A stretch of 64,000 nt of DNA from Candidatus Thalassospirochaeta sargassi (lineage in GTDB: Bacteria; Spirochaetota; Spirochaetia; UBA9216): positions 1 to 64,000 of the forward strand of contig JAQQAL010000025.1 in NCBI GenBank assembly GCA_028532855.1. Direction: 5' to 3'. Shown here piece by piece: positions 35,271-44,462 of this stretch. The notes under the pieces are model-generated. The model saw only the letters and a program-made list of their open reading frames with translations, did not search any database and was not told the DNA's origin. Position 1 is the stretch's first letter. Every line of letters begins with the position of its first letter. A program made the translations under genes and the position numbers.

Positions 35271-35313
35271 CGAACTAAATACACTTTATCTTGATATTTA
35301 AGAAAGAAAAAGC

Positions 35314-35342
35314 GTGACATATGAAAAAAATGATTGTAAAAT
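35314..35342 (+). promoter_or_regulatory. codB promoter
   Basis: GTGACA (35314-35319), a 17-base spacer and TAAAAT (35337-35342). The -10 box and expected start (about 35349) lie inside the palindrome at 35330-35367. Confidence 0.65.
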
Positions 35343-35367
35343 GTAACCGGTTACATTTTACAATCAT
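35330..35367. promoter_or_regulatory. 38-bp perfect palindrome with LacI-type operator core
   Basis: Two 19-base arms (35330-35348 and 35349-35367) are exact reverse complements with no spacer. The centre, TGTAACCGGTTACA (35342-35355), has the form of a LacI-family operator with a central CG. It covers the -10 box and transcription start, the expected place for repression. A 12/14 match to the core lies in the LacI gene promoter at 40187-40200. Confidence 0.8.
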
Positions 35368-35387
35368 AATTGTTACAAGGAGATGTT

Positions 35388-36683
35388 ATGTCAGAGATTA
35401 AAGAAGAAAAGGTAGTCGATCAGGACTATCCTCTTGGTCATGTTCCTATGCATGCAAGGAAAGGACTTCTGAGTATTGCAGCAGTTTTACTTGGATTTAC
35501 ATTTTTCAGTCCGACTATGCTCGCCGGTGCGCAGTTGGGTGCGGCTTTCAGTTTAAAGCCGCTGATGATTATTCTAATAGGCGGTTCAGTAATTCTGGGT
35601 GTTTATGTTGCTGTAATGTGTCTGCTCGGGGCAAAAACAGGATTAACTTCAGTTCTGCTTTCAAAATATACGCTTGGGAAGGGTGGTGCAAAATGGGCAG
35701 ATATCATTCTCGGCGGCACTCAGATAGGATGGTATGCTGTTACATCAGCTTATATGGGAGAATTATTTGCGAAAGGTCTTGGCATGACCGGGTGGAGTGT
35801 CACCTTTACAATTTTCTGGGCTGTTGTAATGGGCATAACCGCTGTTTACGGTTTTAAAGGAATGGAAATTGTTTCCTATTTTGCATTGCCTGCAATACTG
35901 ATCCTTGTCATATACATTCCGTATCTCGGAGTAAAAGAGGTCGGGGGATGGGGTGCCATGGCGGCTCTGCAGCCGGCTTCAACAATGTCGATAGGCGCAG
36001 CTATTACGGTAGTTGTCGGTACGTTTGCCTCCGGAGGAACTCAGGCTGCTAACTGGTCGCGGTTTGCTAAAAACGGAATGACCGGATTTTGGGCCGGACT
36101 TATTGCATTCCTGCTTGGAAACGGATTGATGATTTTTTCAGGTATGATTGGTGCTCTTGCATTCAATAACGGTGATCTTGTTGAAGTTATGATTGCAATG
36201 AATATTACAGTTCTTGCACTTATTATCCTGACCATGAATATCTGGACAACAAATAACGCTACTGCATACGCCTTCGGTGTTGCCGGTGCCGAGCTTTTCA
36301 ACAAACCGAACAAGCGTCCGTTTATTATAGGCGGTGTGCTGATTGCTATTGTACTGGCGGTTACGGGTATTTATAAAAACTTTATTCCGATGCTTGTTCT
36401 TTTCGGTACTTTTATTCCCCCGTTGGGCGGTGTAATAATCGGTGATTTCTTTTTTACTTATAAAGGTAAACTCCCTGATATAGAAACCGTCGAATTCAAG
36501 AATTTCAGGATAGCGCCGGTTATTGCGTATGTTATAGGTTCGTTAGCTGCTTACTTAGGCGGACGCCTGGGAATCGGTATTCCCCCGCTGCAGGGAATTA
36601 TAATTGCAGCGCTGATGGTTCCGGTAATTAACGCAATTATAAAAGCAGCCGGTGTTAATGACATGCATGCAATAAAGGAGTAA
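35388..36683 (+). CDS. codB: cytosine permease (NCS1 family)
   Basis: A 431-residue NCS1-family transporter with about twelve hydrophobic helices. The N-terminal YPLGHVPMHARKG and the helix 1 and helix 6 segments (PTMLAGAQLGAAF, GTFASGGTQAANWSRF) resemble CodB. Cytosine as substrate is supported by the cytosine deaminase gene three bases downstream. The ATG at 35388 is chosen because AAGGAG is at 35377-35382; an in-frame TTG at 35370 lies before it. Expression should be repressed by the LacI-family protein at 39144 through the palindrome over the promoter. Confidence 0.9.
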   Translation: MSEIKEEKVVDQDYPLGHVPMHARKGLLSIAAVLLGFTFFSPTMLAGAQLGAAFSLKPLMIILIGGSVILGVYVAVMCLLGAKTGLTSVLLSKYTLGKGGAKWADIILGGTQIGWYAVTSAYMGELFAKGLGMTGWSVTFTIFWAVVMGITAVYGFKGMEIVSYFALPAILILVIYIPYLGVKEVGGWGAMAALQPASTMSIGAAITVVVGTFASGGTQAANWSRFAKNGMTGFWAGLIAFLLGNGLMIFSGMIGALAFNNGDLVEVMIAMNITVLALIILTMNIWTTNNATAYAFGVAGAELFNKPNKRPFIIGGVLIAIVLAVTGIYKNFIPMLVLFGTFIPPLGGVIIGDFFFTYKGKLPDIETVEFKNFRIAPVIAYVIGSLAAYLGGRLGIGIPPLQGIIIAALMVPVINAIIKAAGVNDMHAIKE

Positions 36684-36686
36684 CGG

Positions 36687-37964
36687 ATGGATCTGCTAAT
36701 AAAAAATGCAAAGCTTAAGGAAGGCGGAGCATATGTCGATATTGCTGTTGAAAACGGAGTGTTTCAGGCTGTTGAACAGAGCATAGCCGGAAACGGATGC
36801 AAAGAAATAGATGCCGGCGGAAATCTCGTTGTTCCCCCCTTTATTGATCCTCATGTGCATCTTGATGCTGTTCTTAGTGTAGGAGATCCGCAATTCAATA
36901 ATACCGGAACTCTTCTTGAAGGAATCAGAATTTGGGGTGAACGGAAGAAAACCCTGACAAAGGAAGTAATTGTTGATAACGCTGTTGAAGCGGTGAAGTG
37001 GGAAGTGGCAAACGGAGTTCAGCAGATAAGAACCCATGCTGATACAACCGATCCGACCTTGACGACGGTTGAGGCGCTACTTGAGGTAAAGGAGGCTGTA
37101 AAAGACATTGCCGATGTTCAGATTGTGGCATTCCCGCAGGATGGAATCTTCACATCTAAAGACGGCGCTCCGCTTATGGAGAAGGCCATGCAGATGGGGG
37201 TAGATGTTGTGGGGGGAATACCCCATAACGAGTTTACCCGTGAAGATGGTGTCGCTGATGTTGAGTTTGCTTTTGAGCTTGCGGAAAAATACGATGCTTT
37301 AATAGATATTCATGTTGATGAAACCGGAGATGATCAGTCACGCTTTGTAGAAGTTATGGCTAAGCTTGCGATAGAAACCGGTATGGGTAGTCGAGTTACT
37401 GCAAGCCATGCAACATCAATGCATAATTTTAATAACGACTATGCTTTTAAGCTGATTGGAATCCTCAAACGTTCGAATATGAATGTTATAACTAATCCCT
37501 TTGATAATTCCGTACTTCAGAATCGTACCGACGGATATCCGAGAAGAAGGGGACATACACGTGTAGACGAGCTTGATGCACGCGGCGTTAACGTAAGCAT
37601 CGGTCACGATTCAATCATGGACCCTTGGTATCCGATGGGAAAAGGAAGCATGCTGCAGGCAGCAAACCTGCTGATGCATACGGCTCATATGAGCGGTTAT
37701 GATCAGATCCACAGGCTTTTTGAGATGATAACTGATAATACAGCCGTGACAATGAATACCGCAGATAAATACGGAATTGAAAAAGGCAAACCGGCTAATT
37801 TTTCTATTCTTGACACTGATACTGTTTTTGATGCGTTAAGGCTGAACTCTGAATGTTTATATGTGGTCAGAGAAGGGCGGATAATTTCAGAAGCTGTACC
37901 TGCAAAGAGAAAAGTTATACATGACGGGTATGAACATGATATTGATTTTAAATTAAAGAAATAA
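36687..37964 (+). CDS. codA: cytosine deaminase
   Basis: A 425-residue amidohydrolase converting cytosine to uracil and ammonia. The metal site starts with His56 and His58 (PHVHLD). Other CodA-like blocks are GTLLEGIRIWGERK, IRTHADTTDPTLT, VAFPQDGI, IDIHVDETGDDQSRF, VTASHATSMH, YPRRRGHTRV and GHDSIMDPWYPMG, which together match E. coli CodA well. AAGGAG overlaps the codB stop, and the ATG follows it by three bases, so they form one operon. A terminator follows at 37975-38006. Isoguanine or 5-methylcytosine could also be substrates. Confidence 0.92.
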   Translation: MDLLIKNAKLKEGGAYVDIAVENGVFQAVEQSIAGNGCKEIDAGGNLVVPPFIDPHVHLDAVLSVGDPQFNNTGTLLEGIRIWGERKKTLTKEVIVDNAVEAVKWEVANGVQQIRTHADTTDPTLTTVEALLEVKEAVKDIADVQIVAFPQDGIFTSKDGAPLMEKAMQMGVDVVGGIPHNEFTREDGVADVEFAFELAEKYDALIDIHVDETGDDQSRFVEVMAKLAIETGMGSRVTASHATSMHNFNNDYAFKLIGILKRSNMNVITNPFDNSVLQNRTDGYPRRRGHTRVDELDARGVNVSIGHDSIMDPWYPMGKGSMLQAANLLMHTAHMSGYDQIHRLFEMITDNTAVTMNTADKYGIEKGKPANFSILDTDTVFDALRLNSECLYVVREGRIISEAVPAKRKVIHDGYEHDIDFKLKK

Positions 37965-37974
37965 TCTGAATTTT

Positions 37975-38006
37975 ATCGGTCTGCAGCGAGCAGGCCGATT
38001 TTTTTT
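37975..38006 (+). terminator. rho-independent terminator after codA
   Basis: A 10-bp stem (ATCGGTCTGC with GCAGGCCGAT, one G-U pair), a five-base loop and eight Ts to 38006. It reaches the 3' end of the convergent PreA-like gene. Confidence 0.88.
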
Positions 38007-39132
38007 AACCTTTCTGATACCAGGACATAGATATAAGTTTTTCAGGGCATACATTTATACACATCCCGCAGCCGGAGCACATATTACGGTTGAGGTTTAT
38101 TTTCCCTTCGGTGAAGGATATGGCATCATAGGTGCAGGCATTGCGGCAGTGCATGCAGTCTGATTTATGACAATCAGTTTTAAACTCTGCCGCAAGGGGA
38201 TCGCTTCTGAGATCCTGAAACGGAGAAATGCGCTTGGAAACGATTCCTTTCAGCTCCTGTATACTTCGGTAATTATGATTGTCGAGCCAGGCTGTAAGTT
38301 CCTCAAGAATTATGCCTATATTTGAGTATCCGTTTGTTAGTATAGACGAACCTATCTGAACCGATTGAGCTCCAAGCATGAAATATTCGACAGCATGACT
38401 GAAACGGCTTATGCCGCCGATGCCGCAAACCGGAATCCCGACAGCTTCCGAAATCATTGAAATAATTGCCATTGATACAGGTCTTACTGAAGATCCGGAA
38501 AGACCTCCCAATGACGGCAGGTAGGGGGTAGCGGTTTCTATATCAATACCTGCAAAGGCGCGAACCGAATCAATTCCGGAGATGCCCGACGCTCCTCCGC
38601 GCTCAGCGGCTCTGGCGCAGGCAACCGGATTTGTGACGGTAGCGGACAGTTTTACTGCCACCGGAATTTTTACAGCCGTGGTTACCGCTTCAGTATAGTT
38701 AAAAACAAACTCCGGGTCGGAGCATTTTATTTCCAGCCCCTCTCCAAAAGGTGCGGCGGCTCCTATTTCAATTGCATTTGCTCCAAAGCTTTCAACCGAT
38801 TCTGCGAGGTATGCAAGCTCTGAAGGAGACTCTCCCATTATACTCGCAATTATTGTTCCGCCGTTATTTCTTGTTTCGCCAATAGTTTTTTTCCAGTCTT
38901 CAAGAGTCAATTCGCTGTACAGTCTGATGTTTGAAAGGCTGTATTCTTTATAAAACAGGCGAGGGCAGTGTGTGGGGCTCGGTTCACTGACTATTGAGGC
39001 TGTAACTACAGCTGAAGCTCCGGATTCCAGAGCCTTGCTTATAGTTGAAGTATCCCTGCTCCATGGGCCTGCGGATACTATGAGGGGATTTTCGAGCTCT
39101 AATCCCGCATATTGTGTTTTCAGTTCAGCCAT
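38005..39132 (-). CDS. PreA/DHODH-like flavoprotein with two 4Fe-4S clusters, altered active site
   Basis: A 375-residue protein. Residues about 5-295 form a dihydroorotate/dihydropyrimidine dehydrogenase-type FMN barrel (ENPLIVSAGP, IASIMGES, AVKLSATVTN, GGISRFSHA, VQIGSSIL). Residues about 318-372 carry two ferredoxin motifs, CHKSDCMHCRNAC and CSGCGMCINVCP. In PreA and DPYD the segment N-x-S-C-P holds the catalytic Cys; here it reads GAAAP, so the Cys is Ala. The reaction may differ from uracil reduction or oxidation. GAGGTGATG precedes the ATG. It lies 11 bases after the LacI gene, in one operon facing codBA. Confidence 0.75.
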   Translation of the reverse strand: MAELKTQYAGLELENPLIVSAGPWSRDTSTISKALESGASAVVTASIVSEPSPTHCPRLFYKEYSLSNIRLYSELTLEDWKKTIGETRNNGGTIIASIMGESPSELAYLAESVESFGANAIEIGAAAPFGEGLEIKCSDPEFVFNYTEAVTTAVKIPVAVKLSATVTNPVACARAAERGGASGISGIDSVRAFAGIDIETATPYLPSLGGLSGSSVRPVSMAIISMISEAVGIPVCGIGGISRFSHAVEYFMLGAQSVQIGSSILTNGYSNIGIILEELTAWLDNHNYRSIQELKGIVSKRISPFQDLRSDPLAAEFKTDCHKSDCMHCRNACTYDAISFTEGKINLNRNMCSGCGMCINVCPEKLISMSWYQKG

Positions 39133-39143
39133 ATCATCACCTC

Positions 39144-40157
39144 TTAATATTTTGTGCGACCATGGCCGCAGGATTCTCTGATATTGAGTGCAGTTTGAAG
39201 AAATATTTCCTGGCTTTCATAGCCACGGTTGTCAATGTCGTCGAAAAGCAGTCTGGCCGATAAAAGTCCCAGCTTGTGAGCCGGAAAAGCAATAGTAGTC
39301 AGCCTGGGACTTACAAGCTCAGATATATCAACATTATCAAATCCGATTATTGCAATTTGTTCAGGTACCTTTATTTCGTTTTCATTAAGGCATTTTAGTA
39401 CTGCAAGTGCAGCAGGATCACATGAAACCAGGAGTGCTTCCGGCAGACTTTTTCCCATGAGAAGTTTTTTAGCTGCGCGGGTTCCTCCGCGGATTGATTT
39501 TTCATCTTCAATGATGAAATTTTCATTTATGCTGATAGAATGTTCATTTATCGCCTGGACAAAGCCCGAGAATTTTTCTTCATCTTCAAACGCCGTGGAT
39601 TTATTGGAAATGAATCCGAGAGATCTGTACCCCAGTGAAATGAAATGTTTTGCTGCGTTATAACTGCCCCTGGCGTAATCAATATAAACTGCATTTGTAT
39701 TTTCAATTTGTCTTTTACGTCCGGCAAGAACAATTGGAACCTTTTCCTTTTGAAGTGAATAGAGCTCATCATCTGAAAGAAGGGAGTTTACAAGAATAAT
39801 TCCGTCGACTCTGCGTCCTTTTACAAGCATATCAAGGTTCTCAAGTTCTCTTTCATGATTGTTTTCTGAATTACAAAGGAATACAAAGTATCCTTTCTGA
39901 TGGGCGATCTCCTCTATACCCCGTGCAATTTTTATATAACTCATATCGAGCACATCGGGAAGTATCAGTGCAATAGAGTTCGATTTATCCAGTGCAAGAC
40001 CTCTTGCGTGTGTATTAGGAGTATATTCCATGTCTCTCATAATTTTAAATACTTTTTCGCGAGTATCCGGGGAGACTGAGTTTGGGTGATTTATTACCCT
40101 GGAGATTGTTGCTACAGAGTATCCTGATGCTTTTGCGACTTCTCTAATATTAGGCAT
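39144..40157 (-). CDS. LacI-family transcriptional repressor, probably of cytosine genes
   Basis: A 337-residue regulator. The N-terminal HTH reads MPNIREVAKASGYSVATISR, with a hinge helix near residue 50 (NTHARGLALDKS) and a periplasmic-binding-protein-like sensor domain to the end (IALILPD, IIGFDN, TIAFPAHKLG). The ATG at 40157 fits family starts; longer frames run back through the promoter. It precedes the PreA-like gene by 11 bases. An operator-like site in its own promoter and the palindrome before codB point to autoregulation and control of codBA. The effector is probably a pyrimidine or derivative, which is inferred. Confidence 0.9.
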   Translation of the reverse strand: MPNIREVAKASGYSVATISRVINHPNSVSPDTREKVFKIMRDMEYTPNTHARGLALDKSNSIALILPDVLDMSYIKIARGIEEIAHQKGYFVFLCNSENNHERELENLDMLVKGRRVDGIILVNSLLSDDELYSLQKEKVPIVLAGRKRQIENTNAVYIDYARGSYNAAKHFISLGYRSLGFISNKSTAFEDEEKFSGFVQAINEHSISINENFIIEDEKSIRGGTRAAKKLLMGKSLPEALLVSCDPAALAVLKCLNENEIKVPEQIAIIGFDNVDISELVSPRLTTIAFPAHKLGLLSARLLFDDIDNRGYESQEIFLQTALNIRESCGHGRTKY

Positions 40158-40173
40158 AATTATTCCGGTAGCA

Positions 40174-40203
40174 ATTGTAACATCAAGGTAACTGGTTACA
40201 CAA
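40174..40203 (-). promoter_or_regulatory. promoter of the LacI gene with operator in its spacer
   Basis: Minus strand TTGTGT (40198-40203), an 18-base spacer and TACAAT (40174-40179). The plus strand reads GGTAACTGGTTACA at 40187-40200, matching the codB palindrome core in 12 of 14 bases and overlapping the -35 box and spacer. Confidence 0.65.
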
Positions 40204-40266
40204 GAAAATAAGTGAATATTGGAGATCGCGATAGGCGTCACGATTGTTCTCGATCAGTGACCGTAC

Positions 40267-40295
40267 TTGACCACAGGTTAAAATTTCCCTAGAAT
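40267..40295 (+). promoter_or_regulatory. ileS promoter
   Basis: TTGACC (40267-40272), a 17-base spacer and TAGAAT (40290-40295). The leader of roughly 95 bases holds a 14-bp palindrome (40337-40350) and a six-bp hairpin (ACTCCG 40352-40357, CGGAGT 40365-40370). No T-box sequence is seen. Confidence 0.7.
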
Positions 40296-40395
40296 ACATA
40301 ATCTGAAAATCCTATCTCTACAATAAAAGACAGGAAAAATATTAATATTTCACTCCGCATATAACGGAGTATTGATAATACAACTGGAGGACATT

Positions 40396-43300
40396 TTGTA
40401 TAAGTCTGTTGACCCTAAAATCAGCTTCCCGAAGATGGAAGAGCGAATACTTGAATACTGGAAAAAGAATAGAATCTTCGAGAGATCAATAGAGCAGAGA
40501 GAGGGGGCAAAGGAATTTGTTTTCTACGACGGACCTCCCTTTGCAACCGGCCTGCCTCATTTCGGACATTTTGTCCCCGGTACAATCAAGGATATTATTC
40601 CCAGATACCAGACAATGAAGGGGCATAAGGTAAGCAGACGTTTCGGTTGGGATTGTCATGGGCTGCCGGTTGAGTATGAAATGGAAAAAGAACTCGGTAT
40701 TTCCGGTAAAAAAGAAATAGAAGAGTTCGGCATTGCCAAATTTAATGAATCATGTCGTTCAATCGTTCTTCGTTATACAAAGGAATGGGAGTCAATTATA
40801 ACAAGACTCGGTCGATGGGTTGATTTTGAAGATGACTATAAGACAATGGAACCGGATTATATGGAATCAATCTGGTGGGTTGTTAAATCTTTATGGGACA
40901 AGGGTTTAATGTATGAAGGCCATTATATTCTTCCCTACTGTCCGCGCTGTTCGACAGTTCTTTCAAATCACGAACTCAACCTCGGTGGCTACAAGGATGT
41001 TCATGATCCGGCGATAACGGTTAAATTTAGACTCAGGGGTGAAGAAAACACATACATCCTGGCCTGGACAACAACCCCCTGGACCCTGCCTTCAAACCTT
41101 GCACTCGCAGTAGGCGATGATGTCGATTATGTAAAGGTTAAAGATGGTGAAGAATCATATATCCTGGCTGAAGCAAGGCTTGATGCGTATTACAGAGATG
41201 CCTCGGAATATGAGATTGTTACAAAAATGAAAGGCCGTGATCTCGTTGGTTCGGAATATGAACCGCTGTTCCCCTATTTTGAAGACGCCGTAGAGAAGGG
41301 TGCTTTTAGAGTACTTGCTGCTGATTATGTAACAACTGAAGACGGTACAGGTATTGTCCACACTGCTCCCGGTTTCGGTGAAGATGACTACAATACATGT
41401 AAGGGCACAGGTATCCCGACAATCTGTCCTATAGACGATGAATGTAAGTTTACATCCGAGGTTTCCGATTATAGCGACCGTTTCGTTAAAGACTGCGATA
41501 AGGATATAATCAAGCGTCTGCGCGAAGAGGGCAGGCTTATCAAACGTGATAATTACCTGCACTCATATCCGCATTGCTGGCGCTGCGACAGTCCTCTAAT
41601 ATACCGTGCTGTATCATCATGGTTTGTCGACATCGGCAAGATCAAAGAAAAAATGCTTGCAGCTAATGATACCGTACTCTGGGTTCCCGGCCACCTTCAG
41701 AAGGGGCGGTTTGGGAAATGGCTTGAGGGTGCTCGCGACTGGGCCATTTCAAGAAACCGTTTCTGGGGTAACCCGATACCGGTTTGGAAGTGTCCGGACT
41801 GCAACGAAATGATCTGCATCGGTTCACGTGATGAACTTAAAGAAAAATCCGGGGTAAGACCCGATGACCTTCATAAGCATTTTGTTGATGACATCGAAAT
41901 CGACTGTAAATGTGGAGGTAAGATGAAAAGAATCCCCGACGTTCTCGACTGCTGGTTTGAATCAGGCTCAATGCCCTATGCTCAGAACCACTATCCGTTT
42001 GAGAACAAGGAGCATTTTGAGCAGAATTTCCCTGCAAACTTTATCTCAGAAGGGCTTGATCAGACTCGAGGCTGGTTTTATACCCTGACAATACTGGCTG
42101 CTGCCCTTTTTGACGGACCGGCCTTTGAAAAGGTAATTGTAAATGGTCTTGTACTTGCTGAAGACGGAAAGAAGATGTCTAAATCAGCCCGAAACTACTC
42201 AGACCCGGTCGAGGTTATAGACAAGTTTGGAGCCGATGCGTTAAGGCTGTTTCTAATGAACTCGGCGGTTGTCAGGGCTGAAGACCTTAAATATACAGAT
42301 GATGGTGTTCTTGATATTCTCAAAAGCATTATTATTCCGCTGTGGAATGCCTACAGCTTTTTTGTGACATATGCCAATCTCGATAATGCATCGCCTACCG
42401 GGGCACCGGCAGAACCGGACAATCCGCTTGACAAGTGGATTCTTTCCGAGGTTGAAAAACTTGTTCATGATGTAACAGAACAGCTTGATGCTTACGAGCT
42501 TCAGAAAGCTATTGTCCCTATCTTGAACTTCATCGACCTGTTGAATAACTGGTATATAAGGAGATCGAGGCGAAGGTTCTGGCGTTCAGAAAATGACAGC
42601 GATAAGGACCAGGCTTATCAGACCCTGTACTATGTTCTTTCGAGACTCGTTACAATAGCATCTCCATTCATACCCTTTGTTACCGATGAGATTTACATGA
42701 ACCTGAAGCCTGAAGGCGGATGTGATTCAGTCCATCTCTGCGACTGGCCCGCCTATGATGAAGGCCGACGTGATTTTGAACTTGAACACAAGATGGCTGT
42801 AACGCGTCAGGCTGTTTCAATGGGCCGTGCGCTTCGTTCAATGCACTCGCTTAAAACCCGCCAGCCGCTTAAGTCCTTAAACCTGGTTACCCGTGACGAG
42901 AAAGAAAAACTTGTACTTCGGGAAATGACTGACATCATTTCCGAAGAGCTCAACGTAAAAGAGGTTATTTTCCGAGATAACGAAGAGGAGCTTGTAGAAT
43001 ACAGTGCTAAAGCCAATTTTAAGGTGCTGGGTAAGCAGCTTGGTCCTAATATGAAGACGGCTGCGGCGGCAATTGCAGAATTGAAACCTTCAGAGATTCA
43101 GTCACTGCTTGAGGGAGCAACCCTGTCGCTTGACCTGAGCTTCGGCTCGCTTGATTTGACCGAGGAATCGGTAGTAATCCAGCGTAGTGAGAAAGAGAAT
43201 ATGAAGGTTCTAAATGAGGGTTCTCTTACCGTAGCGCTCGATTCCGAGATGACTGAAGATCTTTTACAGGAAGGAATGGTCCGGGACATAGTACGTTCTG

Positions 43301-43515
43301 TTCAGAATCTAAGAAAGGAAAGCAAACTTGATGTATCCGACAGGATTATACTCTCTCTAAGCGGTCACTACAGGGTTAAAGAGGCAGTTGAAGCCTTTCA
43401 GGATTATCTTGCATCTGAAACGCTTACCGAGAAATGGATATGGAATGAAGCAGTCGATTCTGTAAAGGTGGAATGCGGTGATGAGGAATGTTTTATATCG
43501 CTTGAAAAAGCATAA
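40396..43515 (+). CDS. ileS: isoleucyl-tRNA synthetase
   Basis: A 1039-residue class I synthetase of the long (eukaryote-like) type. HFGH stands for HIGH in GLPHFGHFVPG, the editing domain contains TTTPWTLPSNLALAV and GTGIVHTAPGFGEDDY, and KMSKS is in GKKMSKSARNY. A C-terminal anticodon domain follows. The length and HFGH variant resemble mupirocin-resistant type IleRS, so reduced mupirocin sensitivity is possible. The start is taken as TTG at 40396, because TGGAGG lies five bases upstream and typical proteins begin MYK-VDPK; a further TTG at 40372 is in frame. A lipoprotein gene overlaps the 3' end. Confidence 0.94.
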   Translation: MYKSVDPKISFPKMEERILEYWKKNRIFERSIEQREGAKEFVFYDGPPFATGLPHFGHFVPGTIKDIIPRYQTMKGHKVSRRFGWDCHGLPVEYEMEKELGISGKKEIEEFGIAKFNESCRSIVLRYTKEWESIITRLGRWVDFEDDYKTMEPDYMESIWWVVKSLWDKGLMYEGHYILPYCPRCSTVLSNHELNLGGYKDVHDPAITVKFRLRGEENTYILAWTTTPWTLPSNLALAVGDDVDYVKVKDGEESYILAEARLDAYYRDASEYEIVTKMKGRDLVGSEYEPLFPYFEDAVEKGAFRVLAADYVTTEDGTGIVHTAPGFGEDDYNTCKGTGIPTICPIDDECKFTSEVSDYSDRFVKDCDKDIIKRLREEGRLIKRDNYLHSYPHCWRCDSPLIYRAVSSWFVDIGKIKEKMLAANDTVLWVPGHLQKGRFGKWLEGARDWAISRNRFWGNPIPVWKCPDCNEMICIGSRDELKEKSGVRPDDLHKHFVDDIEIDCKCGGKMKRIPDVLDCWFESGSMPYAQNHYPFENKEHFEQNFPANFISEGLDQTRGWFYTLTILAAALFDGPAFEKVIVNGLVLAEDGKKMSKSARNYSDPVEVIDKFGADALRLFLMNSAVVRAEDLKYTDDGVLDILKSIIIPLWNAYSFFVTYANLDNASPTGAPAEPDNPLDKWILSEVEKLVHDVTEQLDAYELQKAIVPILNFIDLLNNWYIRRSRRRFWRSENDSDKDQAYQTLYYVLSRLVTIASPFIPFVTDEIYMNLKPEGGCDSVHLCDWPAYDEGRRDFELEHKMAVTRQAVSMGRALRSMHSLKTRQPLKSLNLVTRDEKEKLVLREMTDIISEELNVKEVIFRDNEEELVEYSAKANFKVLGKQLGPNMKTAAAAIAELKPSEIQSLLEGATLSLDLSFGSLDLTEESVVIQRSEKENMKVLNEGSLTVALDSEMTEDLLQEGMVRDIVRSVQNLRKESKLDVSDRIILSLSGHYRVKEAVEAFQDYLASETLTEKWIWNEAVDSVKVECGDEECFISLEKA

Positions 43516-44452
43516 AACTTTTAAACTGGTACTGCTTGCGGCGACAGCGTTTTTAGCGTTTTCTTGTCGTACAGTACCTCCTCAGGCTGATATGGAAAGC
43601 AGTGTATCGCTGCTGCCTGAAGGCTCCGATGTTATTATATATGCCGATATTAGGACTAATACGGAATTATTTGAACCGGTGCTTGAGATGCTTCAAGGGC
43701 TTCCCCCGAAACTTACAAAAGAATTTCTTGAGAGGACCGAAGTTGTCTGGGCCGGGCTGGATTTTGATACAAGAAACAGCGAAGATGATTCCTGGATGCC
43801 CGTGCCCACGTTTAAGAGCAGTATTGTTGCTAAGGGCGATTACCCCGCATCAACCGTGGAGTGGGGACTTCGTTTTGAGAGGAACTGGAAAAAAGAGGAT
43901 TATAATCCTCTTCCTGATATGCGATCGAATGTTCCGTACTGGTACGAAAAGGAAGGTGAGAACCAGATTGTGATGCCCAACGACCAATATCTGATGGCAT
44001 CAGCGGGTGAGATCAAAGAGATGATAGGTTTATGGGCTGCCGGTACGGCAATGCCCGCAGACGGGGCATGGATTAATGCCGAAAAATCCGCTGACCTCGT
44101 CATATTGACACGTAATCTTGTTGCTGAGGATTACGGGAAATTTATCCCGCAGTTCAGCAGGGTCCCGCTTGAATCTCTCCTGATCAAGCTTAACCGAAAG
44201 GGCGCTGATTATGAGATCTCCGGAAGGTTTGAAATGGAAAACGAAGTCAGTTCATTTCTGTTCGCAACCCTGTTTCGCACAATGGTAATTGCGGCAAAAA
44301 CGGAGACCGGTGAAAAATTATTTGGGAACCCGCTGGATATATCAATAAAAAAAGACGGTTCATCTGTTGTCCTTGACGGTATGGTGCTGCCGGTCGCACA
44401 GGTGGCCGCTGTAGAAGCGAGATGGCTGGGTATAGCCGGTATGAATGAGTAG
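43478..44452 (+). CDS. putative lipoprotein, unknown function
   Basis: A 324-residue exported protein with basic N terminus, hydrophobic core and lipobox-like LAFSC, giving a lipidated Cys near residue 30. The mature domain has segments typical of a mixed alpha/beta periplasmic protein (SDVIIYADIRT, LLIKLNRKGADYEISGRF). I do not recognise the family. The start may be GTG at 43478 or ATG at 43481; both lie inside the last 40 bases of ileS in another frame, so translation may be coupled. It overlaps the hisH region and probably shares its transcript. Confidence 0.7.
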   Translation: MMRNVLYRLKKHKTFKLVLLAATAFLAFSCRTVPPQADMESSVSLLPEGSDVIIYADIRTNTELFEPVLEMLQGLPPKLTKEFLERTEVVWAGLDFDTRNSEDDSWMPVPTFKSSIVAKGDYPASTVEWGLRFERNWKKEDYNPLPDMRSNVPYWYEKEGENQIVMPNDQYLMASAGEIKEMIGLWAAGTAMPADGAWINAEKSADLVILTRNLVAEDYGKFIPQFSRVPLESLLIKLNRKGADYEISGRFEMENEVSSFLFATLFRTMVIAAKTETGEKLFGNPLDISIKKDGSSVVLDGMVLPVAQVAAVEARWLGIAGMNE

Positions 44453-44462
44453 AGGACGGGAT

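Noticed and set aside
40302-40395. T-box leader before ileS
   Set aside because: The leader has a palindrome and a small hairpin but is too short and lacks the conserved T-box sequence. The same holds for asnS, cysS, valS and hisS.
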